This document shows positions 1 through 8,242 of a stretch of DNA of 64,000 bases, piece by piece (the stretch's first letter is position 1; the number at the start of each line of letters is the position of its first letter). The DNA is from Desulfovibrio sp. JC010. Its GTDB lineage: Bacteria > Desulfobacterota > Desulfovibrionia > Desulfovibrionales > Desulfovibrionaceae. The position numbers and the translations under genes are program-made. The stretch lies in NCBI RefSeq assembly GCF_010470675.1, contig NZ_VOIQ01000004.1:124001-188000 (forward strand), read 5' to 3'. A model generated the notes under the pieces. It saw only the letters and a program-made list of their open reading frames with translations. It searched no databases and was not told the DNA's origin.

Positions 1-1
1 G

Positions 2-343
2 GACCGCTTTCAGGGACTGGTCAAAAAACACCGTTCCATCTCGGATGAAAATTTGAAAACCATCTTCAGCGCACAGGTATTCAGTGCACAGGGCGCAAAA
101 CAGGCCGGACTGGTGGACAGCCTCGGCTACCTGCCCGATGCGATAAAAGAAGCCTGCAAGCTGGCCGGAATTGATGAAAACTCACGGGTGATCACCTACA
201 AGCGCAAGAGCTATCCCAACGACACTCTCTACAACTCCGCATCATCGCAGGCTTTATCCCCGGCACTGATCAATATCGATGCCGGGAACCTTATGCCGCC
301 CAAGGCCGGATTCCATTATCTCTGGCTGCCGGCTGCAAAATGA
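2..343 (+). CDS. sppA: SppA-type signal peptide peptidase (S49), C-terminal part
   Basis: This is the C-terminal 113 residues of a reading frame that enters from outside the window. The segment VFSAQGAKQAGLVDSLGYL matches the conserved C-terminal part of S49 peptidases (SppA), which normally reads 'V(Y/F)(T/S)GxxAxxxGLVDxLG'. SppA enzymes are membrane-anchored serine/lysine proteases that degrade cleaved signal peptides. The catalytic Ser and Lys would lie upstream of base 1, so activity cannot be judged. The protein ends with an ordinary TGA at 341-343. A small lipoprotein gene follows on the same strand about 90 bp later. Family assignment is good; the choice between SppA and a related S49 protease is open. 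Confidence 0.8.
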   Translation, partial: DRFQGLVKKHRSISDENLKTIFSAQVFSAQGAKQAGLVDSLGYLPDAIKEACKLAGIDENSRVITYKRKSYPNDTLYNSASSQALSPALINIDAGNLMPPKAGFHYLWLPAAK

Positions 344-433
344 TTATAGCTTCACTGCTTTGCTTTCCATGAAAAAAGATGTATGAACTGCCCGTTTGAC
401 CTGATGACAGCAACCTCTTATACGGAGAACCAA

Positions 434-793
434 ATGAAAAAGAACAGCCTGATCCTTACACTCATCCTGCTTTTTTCTCTCGCTGTTTTCAGCGCATGCA
501 CACAGGAAACCCAGAACCGCATCGGCCGTTCTCTCCAGAACTGGACCGGGGTGGACGGGGTTCTTGAAATATATTCCGGCGGCAAGCTGATTAAACGATT
601 CATTAAAATCGACAAGCTTTCCACTGCATCCGGCACCAAGGAACGCGTACAGCGTCCCTACCGATTCGGTTACGGCATCCTTGATGCCAACCTGAACGGC
701 AAAGCAGACCCCGGTGAAAAGAAGGTCTACTTTGAATTCAGCGACTACTCTACCAATTACGTCTTCTTTGAAGACCCTAAAGCTAAAAAATAA
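434..793 (+). CDS. Small lipoprotein with an EF-hand-like loop
   Basis: A 119-residue protein of unknown function. I chose the ATG at 434 because GGAG lies just upstream and it begins a classic lipoprotein signal: Lys-Lys, a hydrophobic core and lipobox VFSAC with the lipidated Cys at residue 22. An upstream in-frame ATG at 383 would bury this signal. Around residues 84-95 the sequence DANLNGKADPGE fits a calcium-binding EF-hand/dockerin-type loop (D1, N3, N5, G6, D9, E12). Only one loop is present. A strong terminator follows 7 bp after the stop. Export and lipidation are well supported; calcium binding is an inference. Confidence 0.75.
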   Translation: MKKNSLILTLILLFSLAVFSACTQETQNRIGRSLQNWTGVDGVLEIYSGGKLIKRFIKIDKLSTASGTKERVQRPYRFGYGILDANLNGKADPGEKKVYFEFSDYSTNYVFFEDPKAKK

Positions 794-800
794 CTATTCC

Positions 801-830
801 TGCCGGGCCTTGATGGTCCGGCATTTTTTT
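801..830 (+). terminator. Rho-independent terminator of the lipoprotein gene
   Basis: A 9-bp GC-rich stem (TGCCGGGCC / GGTCCGGCA, one G-U pair) with loop TTGAT is followed by seven Ts. It lies directly after the lipoprotein stop and ends only 4 bases before the ATG of the next gene. Confidence 0.85.
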
Positions 831-834
831 GATC

Positions 835-1977
835 ATGAGAAAATGCATAAGAGCGGCGAGAGCCGTAACAATGGTCCATGGGAAAAATTCACGCTGTGAG
901 GATTTTGCCCTTATTCACGACGGGGACCGTATCCTTGAAACCGGAACGTGGTCCGAACTGAAGGACGGCTTCTCCGGCGAAGTGGAAGACCTCGGCAATG
1001 TGACCATGGTCCCCGGGCTGATCAACGCGCATGTCCACCTTGAACTCTCGCACCTGAAAGGCAAGACCGTGCAGGAACAGGGGTTCATAAACTGGGTCAA
1101 ATCCCTGCTTGCCAACCCCCTTTACGATCTCGACACTGAAGCGGTCCGCAAGGCGGTTAAGGAAATGCGCGGCAGCGGCACAGCCTTCTGCGTTGACATC
1201 TCCACCCGCAACTGTGCACAGGTTGCCGGGATCATGGATGAGCTTGGCATGGGCTTTTACGGTTGCTGCGAAGCCATCGGGGTGCAGGTCCCCAAGGAAG
1301 GGGCAAAATTCTTTCCACAAAAGGAATTCAAGCACGGACGCGCAGCCGGGTCCGGGCATTCCCTCTATTCCACCGGGGCCGAGCTTTTGCAGGCTGTAAA
1401 GAAAGCCAACAATGAAGCGGGACTGCCCTACCCCATCCACATGGCCGAGAACACGGAAGAGGATGAAATTGTGGCCCACGGCACAGGTGAATTCGCCGGG
1501 ATGCTCAAAGGAGCCGGACTGCTGGCTGATTGCGGCAGCAAGGGACTGCGCCCTGTTGAATACGCGGATTCACTTGGACTGCTTGATGAATCCACCCTTG
1601 CGGTCCATTGTGTTCGGGTTGCGGATGAGGACATCAAGACCCTTGCCGAGCGTAAGGTGAATGTCTGCCTCTGCCCCCGCTCCAATACATACATCGGCGA
1701 AGGTCGCGCACCATGGGAAAAGATTCTGAAATCTGGTATAAACACTTGCCTTGGTACGGACAGCATCGCTTCCAACTATGATTTATCCATGTGGAACGAG
1801 CTGGAATACCTGCTTAGAAACCTAGAAATTTCCTTGTCCACGGCTGAAGCGCTTGCACTTGTGACCATCAACAGCGCAAAAGCCTTGAAAATAGACGACT
1901 CATACGGATCTCTGGAAAAGGGTAAACGGGCTGTTTTCGCAACTATTCCCGCCCATCTTGAAGATCTTTTGTTTTAA
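835..1977 (+). CDS. Amidohydrolase (aminofutalosine deaminase / chlorohydrolase type)
   Basis: A 380-residue metal-dependent amidohydrolase. It shows the HxH motif (H66, H68 in [10 protein letters not shown]), a later His in [12 protein letters not shown] (H202), another in AVHCVR, and the catalytic Asp in LGTDSIAS (D309), so the usual Zn/Fe ligands are all present. The N-terminus (IRAARAVTM...DGDRIL) is the typical small beta-sandwich of this family, which supports the start at 835 despite the absence of a Shine-Dalgarno sequence: the terminator of the previous gene runs almost into the ATG. The closest well-known relatives act on aminodeoxyfutalosine in menaquinone synthesis or on S-adenosylhomocysteine-like substrates, but substrate cannot be read from the sequence. 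pyrB follows 34 bp downstream. Confidence 0.8.
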   Translation: MRKCIRAARAVTMVHGKNSRCEDFALIHDGDRILETGTWSELKDGFSGEVEDLGNVTMVPGLINAHVHLELSHLKGKTVQEQGFINWVKSLLANPLYDLDTEAVRKAVKEMRGSGTAFCVDISTRNCAQVAGIMDELGMGFYGCCEAIGVQVPKEGAKFFPQKEFKHGRAAGSGHSLYSTGAELLQAVKKANNEAGLPYPIHMAENTEEDEIVAHGTGEFAGMLKGAGLLADCGSKGLRPVEYADSLGLLDESTLAVHCVRVADEDIKTLAERKVNVCLCPRSNTYIGEGRAPWEKILKSGINTCLGTDSIASNYDLSMWNELEYLLRNLEISLSTAEALALVTINSAKALKIDDSYGSLEKGKRAVFATIPAHLEDLLF

Positions 1978-2011
1978 TACTTTTTCGCACCGCAACTTAA
2001 GAGGTACTCTT

Positions 2012-2935
2012 ATGGAATGGCGACATAAGGATCTGCTGGACGTCAGCCAGCTCAGCAAAGAAGAAGTGCAGCATGTTTTTGAAACTGCCACTTACTTTCA
2101 GGAAATCAACTCCCGTCCGGTAAAAAAGGTACCGACATTAAAAGGCCATAGTGTGGTCCTTTTTTTTGCCGAAGCCAGTACCCGGACCAAGACCTCCTTT
2201 GACATGGCCGGAAAGCGGCTTTCCTGTGACACCTTCTCCCTTGCCAAAAGCTCCAGCAGCCTGACCAAGGGCGAAACCCTCAAGGACACAGCCCTGACCC
2301 TGGAAGCCATGAACCCGGACGGCATTGTCATCCGCCACTGGGCCAGCGGCGCAGCGCAATTTCTGGCCGAGCGGCTCGATTGCAGCATCATCAATGCCGG
2401 TGACGGACGCCACGCCCACCCCACGCAGGCCCTTCTGGACGGATTCACCCTCTATCAGGAATGGGGTTCCCTTGCAGGCAAGACCATCCTCATTCTCGGC
2501 GACATCGCCCACAGCCGGGTGGCCCGCTCCAACCTGATCCTGCTCAACAAAATGGGTGCCAAGGTCCGTTTCTGCGGTCCACGCACCCTGCTCCCCCCGC
2601 AGATCAAAAAATGGGATGCCGAAGTCTACACCGACTTAAGCGAAGCCTGCAAAGGCGTGGATGCCATCATGTGTCTGCGACTGCAGCTGGAACGCCAGCA
2701 GGACGGACTTCTGCCCGATCTGCGCGAATACTCCAACTACTTCGGTCTCGGGCACAAGCAGATCGAGCTGGCCAAACCGGACGTAAAGATAATGCATCCC
2801 GGTCCCATGAACCGGGGGGTAGAGATCAACTCCGAGCTTGCAGACTGCGAAGCCAGCCTCGTACTCGATCAGGTTGCCTCCGGCGTCGCTACACGCATGG
2901 CCTTACTCTACCTGTATCTTACACGAAAAAAATAA
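2012..2935 (+). CDS. pyrB: Aspartate carbamoyltransferase catalytic subunit
   Basis: A 307-residue transcarbamylase that makes N-carbamoyl-aspartate from carbamoyl phosphate and aspartate, the committed step of pyrimidine synthesis. The carbamoyl-phosphate motif [16 protein letters not shown] (S56-T57-R58-T59) and the [10 protein letters not shown] motif are intact. I chose ATG 2012 because AAGAGG lies 7 bases upstream and the length fits the family; a longer TTG-started frame from 1958 overlaps the previous gene. pyrC follows 12 bp later with its own ribosome site, so the two are surely co-transcribed. No pyrI regulatory subunit is present here. Confidence 0.96.
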   Translation: MEWRHKDLLDVSQLSKEEVQHVFETATYFQEINSRPVKKVPTLKGHSVVLFFAEASTRTKTSFDMAGKRLSCDTFSLAKSSSSLTKGETLKDTALTLEAMNPDGIVIRHWASGAAQFLAERLDCSIINAGDGRHAHPTQALLDGFTLYQEWGSLAGKTILILGDIAHSRVARSNLILLNKMGAKVRFCGPRTLLPPQIKKWDAEVYTDLSEACKGVDAIMCLRLQLERQQDGLLPDLREYSNYFGLGHKQIELAKPDVKIMHPGPMNRGVEINSELADCEASLVLDQVASGVATRMALLYLYLTRKK

Positions 2936-2947
2936 GGAGAACAAAAC

Positions 2948-4219
2948 ATGACTCATCCTGAACTTGTTATCCGCAAGGCAGTCTGGAAGGGCGAAGAAGT
3001 CGATCTCCTAGTTGCTGAAGGTAAAATTTTGGAAGTTAAGCCTTCATCAGATACTATGTATGAAGGTGCGGAAATCGTAGCCGCAAAAGGGTTGATGCTC
3101 ATGCCTTCCCTGACTGATGTCCATGTACACCTGCGGGAACCCGGCTTTGAATACAAGGAAGATATCGCGTCCGGCCTGAAAGCTGCGGTACATGGCGGTT
3201 TCTCCAACATCATGTGCATGGCCAATACTGATCCGGTCAATGACAATGCGGTTGTTACCGATGAAATGCTGCGCAAGGCCAGGGCGGCTTTTCCAGAAGG
3301 CGGACCGAGGCTCTTTCCCATCGGTGCGCTGACAAAGGGCCTTAAAGGCGAAGAACTGGCTCCCATGCATGAAATGGCTGAAGCCGGATGTGCTGCTTTT
3401 TCCAATGACGGCCTTCCGGTAAAGAACAGCGAGCTTTTCCGCCGGGCCATGGAATACGGTTCCGATACAGGAAAGCCCGTCATCGACCATTGCGAAGATC
3501 CCTATCTCGCCCCTGCTGCCGGAGTGAACGAAGGAGAAGTATCTTCCGTACTTGGACTGGCTGCACAGCCGGATGTGGCTGAAGCAACCCAGGTGGCCCG
3601 CGACCTGCTCATGGCCGAATATCTGGACATGCACATCCATCTGGCCCACATCTCCTGCCGTAAATCTGTGGATTTGATTGCTTGGGCCAAGAAGCGCGGT
3701 GTAAAGGTCACAGCTGAAACCTGCCCGCACTACCTGCTGCTCACCGAAGAAGCCCTGCACGGCTACCATTCGGACACCAAGGTCAACCCGCCCCTGCGCA
3801 CTGCCGATGACGTGGAAGCATTGCTGGCAGCCATCAAAGACGGCACCATCGACATGTTCGCCACCGACCACGCGCCCCACGCGGCCCATGAAAAGGAAGT
3901 GGAATTCATGCAGGCACCCTGCGGCATTTCCGGTCTGGATTCAGCCCTCTCACTGACATGGTCGCTGGTTGCCGATGGCAAGATCAGCTTTGATGACTTT
4001 ATCCGCATGTGGACCACCGCTCCCTGCGAGACTTTCGACCTGCCCCTGAACAGTTTCAAGAAGGGAGATCCGGCGGACTTCTTCCTCTTTGACCCTGCGC
4101 AGGAATGGGTACTTGATTCCGCGAGCATGCATTCAAAAGGAAAAAACACTCCTTTCCGGGGCCAAACCTTGAAAGGACGGGTTATAAGCCATTTCCTTAG
4201 CGGCAAAAAAATAGTATGA
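2948..4219 (+). CDS. pyrC: Dihydroorotase
   Basis: A 423-residue type I dihydroorotase, which cyclises carbamoyl-aspartate to dihydroorotate right after PyrB. The zinc motif DVHVHLREPG (H59, H61) follows an N-terminal beta-sandwich. Later come DHCEDP, HLAHISC, ETCPHYL and ATDHAPH, which carry the remaining metal-binding His residues and the catalytic Asp. The length matches the Bacillus-type family rather than the shorter E. coli enzyme. It sits directly behind pyrB with an AAGGAG ribosome site, so the two sequential pathway steps are coupled. No oddities. Confidence 0.96.
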   Translation: MTHPELVIRKAVWKGEEVDLLVAEGKILEVKPSSDTMYEGAEIVAAKGLMLMPSLTDVHVHLREPGFEYKEDIASGLKAAVHGGFSNIMCMANTDPVNDNAVVTDEMLRKARAAFPEGGPRLFPIGALTKGLKGEELAPMHEMAEAGCAAFSNDGLPVKNSELFRRAMEYGSDTGKPVIDHCEDPYLAPAAGVNEGEVSSVLGLAAQPDVAEATQVARDLLMAEYLDMHIHLAHISCRKSVDLIAWAKKRGVKVTAETCPHYLLLTEEALHGYHSDTKVNPPLRTADDVEALLAAIKDGTIDMFATDHAPHAAHEKEVEFMQAPCGISGLDSALSLTWSLVADGKISFDDFIRMWTTAPCETFDLPLNSFKKGDPADFFLFDPAQEWVLDSASMHSKGKNTPFRGQTLKGRVISHFLSGKKIV

Positions 4220-4227
4220 CCTCTTTT

Positions 4228-4250
4228 AACAGGTTGTGAACAAACCTGTT
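4228..4250 (+). terminator. Hairpin after pyrC (weak terminator or processing site)
   Basis: A perfect 8-bp stem (AACAGGTT / AACCTGTT) with a 7-base loop lies 9 bp after the pyrC stop. It lacks a T-run, so it may be a weak terminator or an mRNA-end stabiliser rather than a strong terminator. Confidence 0.4.
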
Positions 4251-4339
4251 AAGTAAGGCTAAAAGCTAACAAATTTATATAGTTGATTCACATCTGCCTC
4301 TAATTTAGCAGGCTGTTTATTTATGATAAGGAGATTTTA

Positions 4340-5665
4340 ATGAGCGAACCTTTCAAGGACGCGGTGGGCATTTGTAAAACCATCATGCGTAATGGCTATG
4401 ATGCTTACATTATTAACGAAAGGCTTCAGAAGCTGACCATCGAAGATAAAGGTGAGGAAATAGAACTGGATATTTCCACCGATCTTGATTTTAAAAAACT
4501 GGCCAAGATGTTCCCTAACATCCAACCCACAGAGCAGCCGGATGTTGCCGCTATTCTGAAAGAGGGCGGAAACACCTTTTATTTCTACACATCTGAAACC
4601 AGCAATTCTTCCCATCCTGAAGAGTGTGTTTCACGCATGACTCCGAGACTGCTCAAGGCTCTGGAAAAACAACATCAGATCCCCATGTCCGCTGCCTGTC
4701 CTTATATCCCGAAGGCTGCTGACCCCTATGAAGGATTTGCCGAACTGAGCAGCGGAGAAGTCCGCCTGCTGGGTATCCCGGATCAGACTCTTAAAAAAGA
4801 TTACCTCATGGGCATCAGGGCATTGCGCTTTGCAGCCAACTACAACCTGCCCATTGAGACCAATACCAAAATCGCGATTATCCGCTCCTGCAAGCGTATT
4901 CTCGATTACGTACCCGTGCCTGAAATTATGGATGAATGGCGTAAGGTTGAATCCGAAAACATGTACGTTTTCGTTTCCCTGCTCTTCGAAACCATGCTCC
5001 TGCACGGCCTGATTCCCGAACTTGCCGCCCTCTCACGCCTGACTCAGGTAAAGAACAGCAAGACCGGGGAAACTGAAGATGTTTTCACCCACACACTCGA
5101 TGTCATGCGCCTCTACCCCGAAGAACTGCCTTATGACTGGTTCGGAGTGGTAGCCTGCATGTTCCACGATGTAGGTAAACTCTACACAGCAGAAGAAGTG
5201 GACGGACACTGGCAGTTCCTGCAGCACCACCGTGTGGGCGCAAAAGTGACCAGAAAGATCCTGACCCGTCTCAACTTCCCGCAGGAAGATGTGGACCTGA
5301 TCTGCGATCTGGTGCGCAACCACATGCGCTTCCACTTCATGCTCACCGACAAGGGTATCCGTAAATTCAAGGCACTGGATGAATATCCCCGCCTCATCGA
5401 GATGGTCCGTGCCGATATCAAAGCACGCGACACCACCTACAAGGAATTCAACCATAACCTCAAGATGCTTGAGCGTGCCGATATTCCCGAAGAAGCTCTT
5501 GATCCTTTCCTCAATGGTAACGAGATCATGCAGCACACCGGCCTCAAGCCCGGTCCCGGCGTAGGCATCATCCGTGAATCCCTGCTTAAAGCACAGATTT
5601 CCGGTGATGTAAGCAACATGGACGAAGCCATTGAGTATGTAAAAGAACAGGCTAAGAACGCGTAA
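4340..5665 (+). CDS. HD-domain protein with degenerate CCA-adding-enzyme head
   Basis: A 441-residue protein laid out like a class II poly(A) polymerase/tRNA nucleotidyltransferase followed by an HD domain. The N-terminus (NGYDAYIINERLQKL...IELDIST...MFPNIQP) aligns by eye with the family pattern GYxAYxVGGxVRDxLL...DIDIAT...FP, but the GG...RD loop is replaced by IN...LQ and the DxD metal motif is weakened to ELD. The middle keeps the second family signature, MGIRALRFAANYNLPIE. The HD domain looks intact (H251 in THTLDVM, H276-D277 in MFHDVGK, then HHRVGA). Tail addition therefore seems unlikely; an HD phosphohydrolase using the rest as an RNA- or nucleotide-binding scaffold is plausible. It stands alone, with an AAGGAG ribosome site and its own terminator. 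Confidence 0.75.
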   Translation: MSEPFKDAVGICKTIMRNGYDAYIINERLQKLTIEDKGEEIELDISTDLDFKKLAKMFPNIQPTEQPDVAAILKEGGNTFYFYTSETSNSSHPEECVSRMTPRLLKALEKQHQIPMSAACPYIPKAADPYEGFAELSSGEVRLLGIPDQTLKKDYLMGIRALRFAANYNLPIETNTKIAIIRSCKRILDYVPVPEIMDEWRKVESENMYVFVSLLFETMLLHGLIPELAALSRLTQVKNSKTGETEDVFTHTLDVMRLYPEELPYDWFGVVACMFHDVGKLYTAEEVDGHWQFLQHHRVGAKVTRKILTRLNFPQEDVDLICDLVRNHMRFHFMLTDKGIRKFKALDEYPRLIEMVRADIKARDTTYKEFNHNLKMLERADIPEEALDPFLNGNEIMQHTGLKPGPGVGIIRESLLKAQISGDVSNMDEAIEYVKEQAKNA

Positions 5666-5688
5666 GCCGTTCCCCATTACAGCACTTA

Positions 5689-5730
5689 AAAATCCCCGGC
5701 TCAGAACTCTCTGAACCGGGGATTTTCATT
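5689..5730 (+). terminator. Terminator of the HD-domain gene
   Basis: AAATCCCCGG pairs with CCGGGGATTT; inside it TCAGA pairs with TCTGA. The stem ends in a TTTTCATT tail about 25 bp after the stop codon. The A-run on the left could also make it work for the leftward lysE gene. Confidence 0.8.
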
Positions 5731-5789
5731 GCCTCAGCCCCTATGGCTTAAGGCCCCCGTCCAGCAACACACGGGAAATATCAAATGAC

Positions 5790-6422
5790 TCAGCTGTCCA
5801 GCGCAATCCTGACCCCAAGACCGAGCATACACACACCGACCCCCTTCTCGATCCACTGCTTGCAGCGATTGAAAAACTTCAACGCACCGGGTGCGGTGAG
5901 CACAAAGACCACAAATGAGAACCACAACAGATGGGTCAGGGCGATAAAAATACCGATACCAATCTGCATGGACATGGGTGTCTCCGGCCTGATGACCTGC
6001 GTGAACAGGGCCATGAAAAAACAGACGGTTTTGGGATTTAAAACGTTACACATGAAACCGTTCCTGAACGCTTCGCTCACAGAACTGCTCAATCCCCCTT
6101 CGCCGCCGCAATCCTCCGCAGCCGCTCCCCCGGAAGCCATAAGTGAAGATATCCCCAGCCAGATCAGATAGGCTGCCCCGGCATATCTGACAGCCTCCAG
6201 AACCCAGGAGAAAGTATTAACCACATACCCCAGCCCCAGCAGGATATATGTGGTATGGACCATGACCCCGCAGCCGATTCCGGCCGCTGTTGCCAGCCCC
6301 AGTTTCCGGCCGTAACGCAGACCGTTGCGCACTATAATCGCAAAATCAGGCCCGGGACTAACCACAGCCAGAACGGTCACCATCCCGACTAACAATAAAT
6401 TTGAATCGATAAAATTATTCAT
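5790..6422 (-). CDS. LysE/RhtB-family amino-acid exporter
   Basis: A 210-residue inner-membrane protein with about six hydrophobic segments. The N-terminal VVSPGPDFAIIVRNGLRYGRKLGLA is the LysE/RhtB signature (SPGP...G...G). Members export amino acids such as lysine, threonine, homoserine or leucine by proton exchange; the substrate here is unknown. It is transcribed divergently from a LysR-type regulator across a 108-bp AT-rich gap, the usual layout for an exporter controlled by its neighbour (compare LysE/LysG). Confident on family, not on substrate. Confidence 0.9.
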   Translation of the reverse strand: MNNFIDSNLLLVGMVTVLAVVSPGPDFAIIVRNGLRYGRKLGLATAAGIGCGVMVHTTYILLGLGYVVNTFSWVLEAVRYAGAAYLIWLGISSLMASGGAAAEDCGGEGGLSSSVSEAFRNGFMCNVLNPKTVCFFMALFTQVIRPETPMSMQIGIGIFIALTHLLWFSFVVFVLTAPGALKFFNRCKQWIEKGVGVCMLGLGVRIALDS

Positions 6423-6461
6423 ATAATTTTCTCTCCTGAATCAATTTATATATTGTAGTAG

Positions 6462-6521
6462 AACTATTTCCGTGAAATAAAAAACGAATAGTTTTCCACT
6501 CAATTGTGAATTAAATTCACA
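6462..6521. promoter_or_regulatory. Divergent control region of lysE-like exporter and LysR regulator
   Basis: Two inverted repeats lie in the gap. TGTGAAT-TAA-ATTCACA at 6505-6521 is perfect (7+3+7). AACTATT at 6462-6468 pairs with AATAGTT at 6487-6493. The first lies 9 bp before the regulator's ATG, and both are plausible LysR-type binding sites. No function is proven. Confidence 0.45.
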
Positions 6522-6530
6522 GGAATCAAT

Positions 6531-7409
6531 ATGAAACCACTCCCACCCCTAAGTCCGCTGGTCAGTTTCCGGGCGGCAGCAGCCAACTTGAGCTTCACCA
6601 AAGCAGCCGCAGAACTACACCTGACCCATGGCGCAGTCAGCAAGGCCGTGAAACAACTGGAAGAATATTACGGCCTGAAACTCTTCCACAGGCGAAACCG
6701 GGCAATATCCCTGACTTCAAAGGGACGCTTCCTTTTTCAGCACGTAGATAGAATGCTGAATGAGCTTGAAGAAGTGAGCGAGCAGATGCGCATAGCCGAG
6801 AACGGACAGAGAATCTCAGTTTCCTGCGAACCATCCCTGAGCATGCGCTGGCTCATGCCCCATCTGGAACATTTCCATAAGAAATTTCCCGGCACTGAAA
6901 TTCATATTTCCACAGCCGGAGGCCCCATTGATTTATCCTCAGAAGGGGTGCATCTAGCCATACGCCGTTCGGATTTTTCATGGCCCGCAGGCTACCATGC
7001 CCTGCCGCTGGGCAGGGAACGCATAGGACCTGTGTGCAGCCCGTCATATTGGCAAAAGAATAAACACCAAGCCCTGAAAATCCTGCATACCCGCACCCGT
7101 AAAGAAGCATGGTCGGATTGGGAACAATATTCCGGCAAAATTCTTGATGCAGAATCAGAACAATTTTACGACCACTTTTATTTCAGCCTGCAGGCGGCAG
7201 TAGCCGGACTGGGCATGGGCATGGGACCGGAGCCGCTTGTGGCAGATGACCTTGAAAGCGGACTGCTTGTGGCTCCATACGGGTTCGTGGAAACTCCCAT
7301 TTCATACGTGGTGTTATCATTGAATAAAATTGATGAAGATAAGCAGCTGAATGATTTTGTTAGTTGGGTGCGGGAACATATTCCTTTGGAGAAGGCGGGG
7401 GTGGGGTAG
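6531..7409 (+). CDS. LysR-type transcriptional regulator (GcvA-like)
   Basis: A 292-residue LysR-family regulator. The N-terminal winged helix-turn-helix (FRAAAANLSFTKAAAELHL, then AVSKAVKQLEEYYG and LFHRRNR) is followed by a periplasmic-binding-protein-like effector domain. The 'LxPLxxFxAAAxxLSFTKAAxELxxTxxAVS' pattern is typical of the GcvA/AmpR subgroup. It is divergent from the LysE-type exporter and most likely senses its substrate to control it. The ATG at 6531 lies right after a 17-bp palindrome, so the protein may also repress itself. No stem-loop follows the gene. Confidence 0.92.
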   Translation: MKPLPPLSPLVSFRAAAANLSFTKAAAELHLTHGAVSKAVKQLEEYYGLKLFHRRNRAISLTSKGRFLFQHVDRMLNELEEVSEQMRIAENGQRISVSCEPSLSMRWLMPHLEHFHKKFPGTEIHISTAGGPIDLSSEGVHLAIRRSDFSWPAGYHALPLGRERIGPVCSPSYWQKNKHQALKILHTRTRKEAWSDWEQYSGKILDAESEQFYDHFYFSLQAAVAGLGMGMGPEPLVADDLESGLLVAPYGFVETPISYVVLSLNKIDEDKQLNDFVSWVREHIPLEKAGVG

Positions 7410-7452
7410 TATAATACATTGCTGTCAGTCATCTGTTGGAGGCTTTTATAAC

Positions 7453-8160
7453 TCAACATGAATCAATTCTCTTACTAAAATAGTCTTCATCGGAATATCC
7501 ATCAATCCAAGACCAAGCTGCAAAAATCTGCCATAAAATTCCAAAAAACATCTTAAAATCGTCTTCTTGTGCGTCACGATATTTAAAAAGTAATCGGTAA
7601 ACATTTTTAAAAAATCGAAACTCTTCATCAGCATCAAAATCGAACTTAACTAACAAAAATTCTATTTCTTTTAAAAATATTACTATTTCTTCATCTAATG
7701 CTTTGCGGTAATAAGGGTCATAATCAAAATTATTTGATATTAAAATCCACCTATCGCTAAGGCCATCATCTTTAATTGAAAAATATTTCTTAAAATTCTC
7801 TGGAGAAACTAAACTTTCAACTAATTCGCAATCAATATTTGCATCGAAATAATCTTTGCCTGCACTCAAAAACAATGAAATACATTCACACTTAAAATCT
7901 TTATACACATTCTTAAGATTATTTAATATAATAAGTTGACGCCTTCTCTCTGGGATATATACGATAAACACAAAAAATATTGCAGATGACAAAATTGCTA
8001 TAGCAAGATTAAACAAAATCAATTCTAACTTTAAATACGTTGATGCTAATTTTAAATTTAAAAAGGCATCTAAAACAAGATAGAAAACTGCAATTGAAAC
8101 TAAAACAATTAAAGCCACATTTCTTTTCGCAAACAACTCAAGTTCTTTATTTGTGTCCAT
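7453..8160 (-). CDS. AT-rich orphan membrane protein
   Basis: A 235-residue protein I do not recognise. Residues about 14-33 and 45-69 form two hydrophobic segments with a short loop; the rest is a charged, aromatic-rich cytoplasmic domain with many Lys, Asp, Glu and Phe and no familiar motif. Codon use is strikingly A/T-rich compared with both neighbours (long runs of aaa, ttt, att), the clearest compositional break in the window, which suggests recent acquisition. It lies alone between the LysR regulator (convergent) and the phosphofructokinase terminator. Two-helix membrane proteins with soluble tails occur among defence and phage-encoded proteins, but nothing here establishes such a role. 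Confidence 0.65.
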   Translation of the reverse strand: MDTNKELELFAKRNVALIVLVSIAVFYLVLDAFLNLKLASTYLKLELILFNLAIAILSSAIFFVFIVYIPERRRQLIILNNLKNVYKDFKCECISLFLSAGKDYFDANIDCELVESLVSPENFKKYFSIKDDGLSDRWILISNNFDYDPYYRKALDEEIVIFLKEIEFLLVKFDFDADEEFRFFKNVYRLLFKYRDAQEDDFKMFFGILWQIFAAWSWIDGYSDEDYFSKRIDSC

Positions 8161-8181
8161 ATCTAACTCAACTATGCATTT

Positions 8182-8217
8182 ATAAAAAAATCCGGCCTGA
8201 ACTTTTCAGGCCGGATT
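8182..8217 (-). terminator. Terminator of the phosphofructokinase gene
   Basis: A perfect 10-bp stem (TCCGGCCTGA / TCAGGCCGGA, loop of 5) is followed, reading leftwards, by a run of Ts. It lies 28 bp past the leftward stop codon at 8243 and closes the long leftward cluster. Confidence 0.9.
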
Positions 8218-8242
8218 TGAAACGAACAAAGAAACAACGAAC

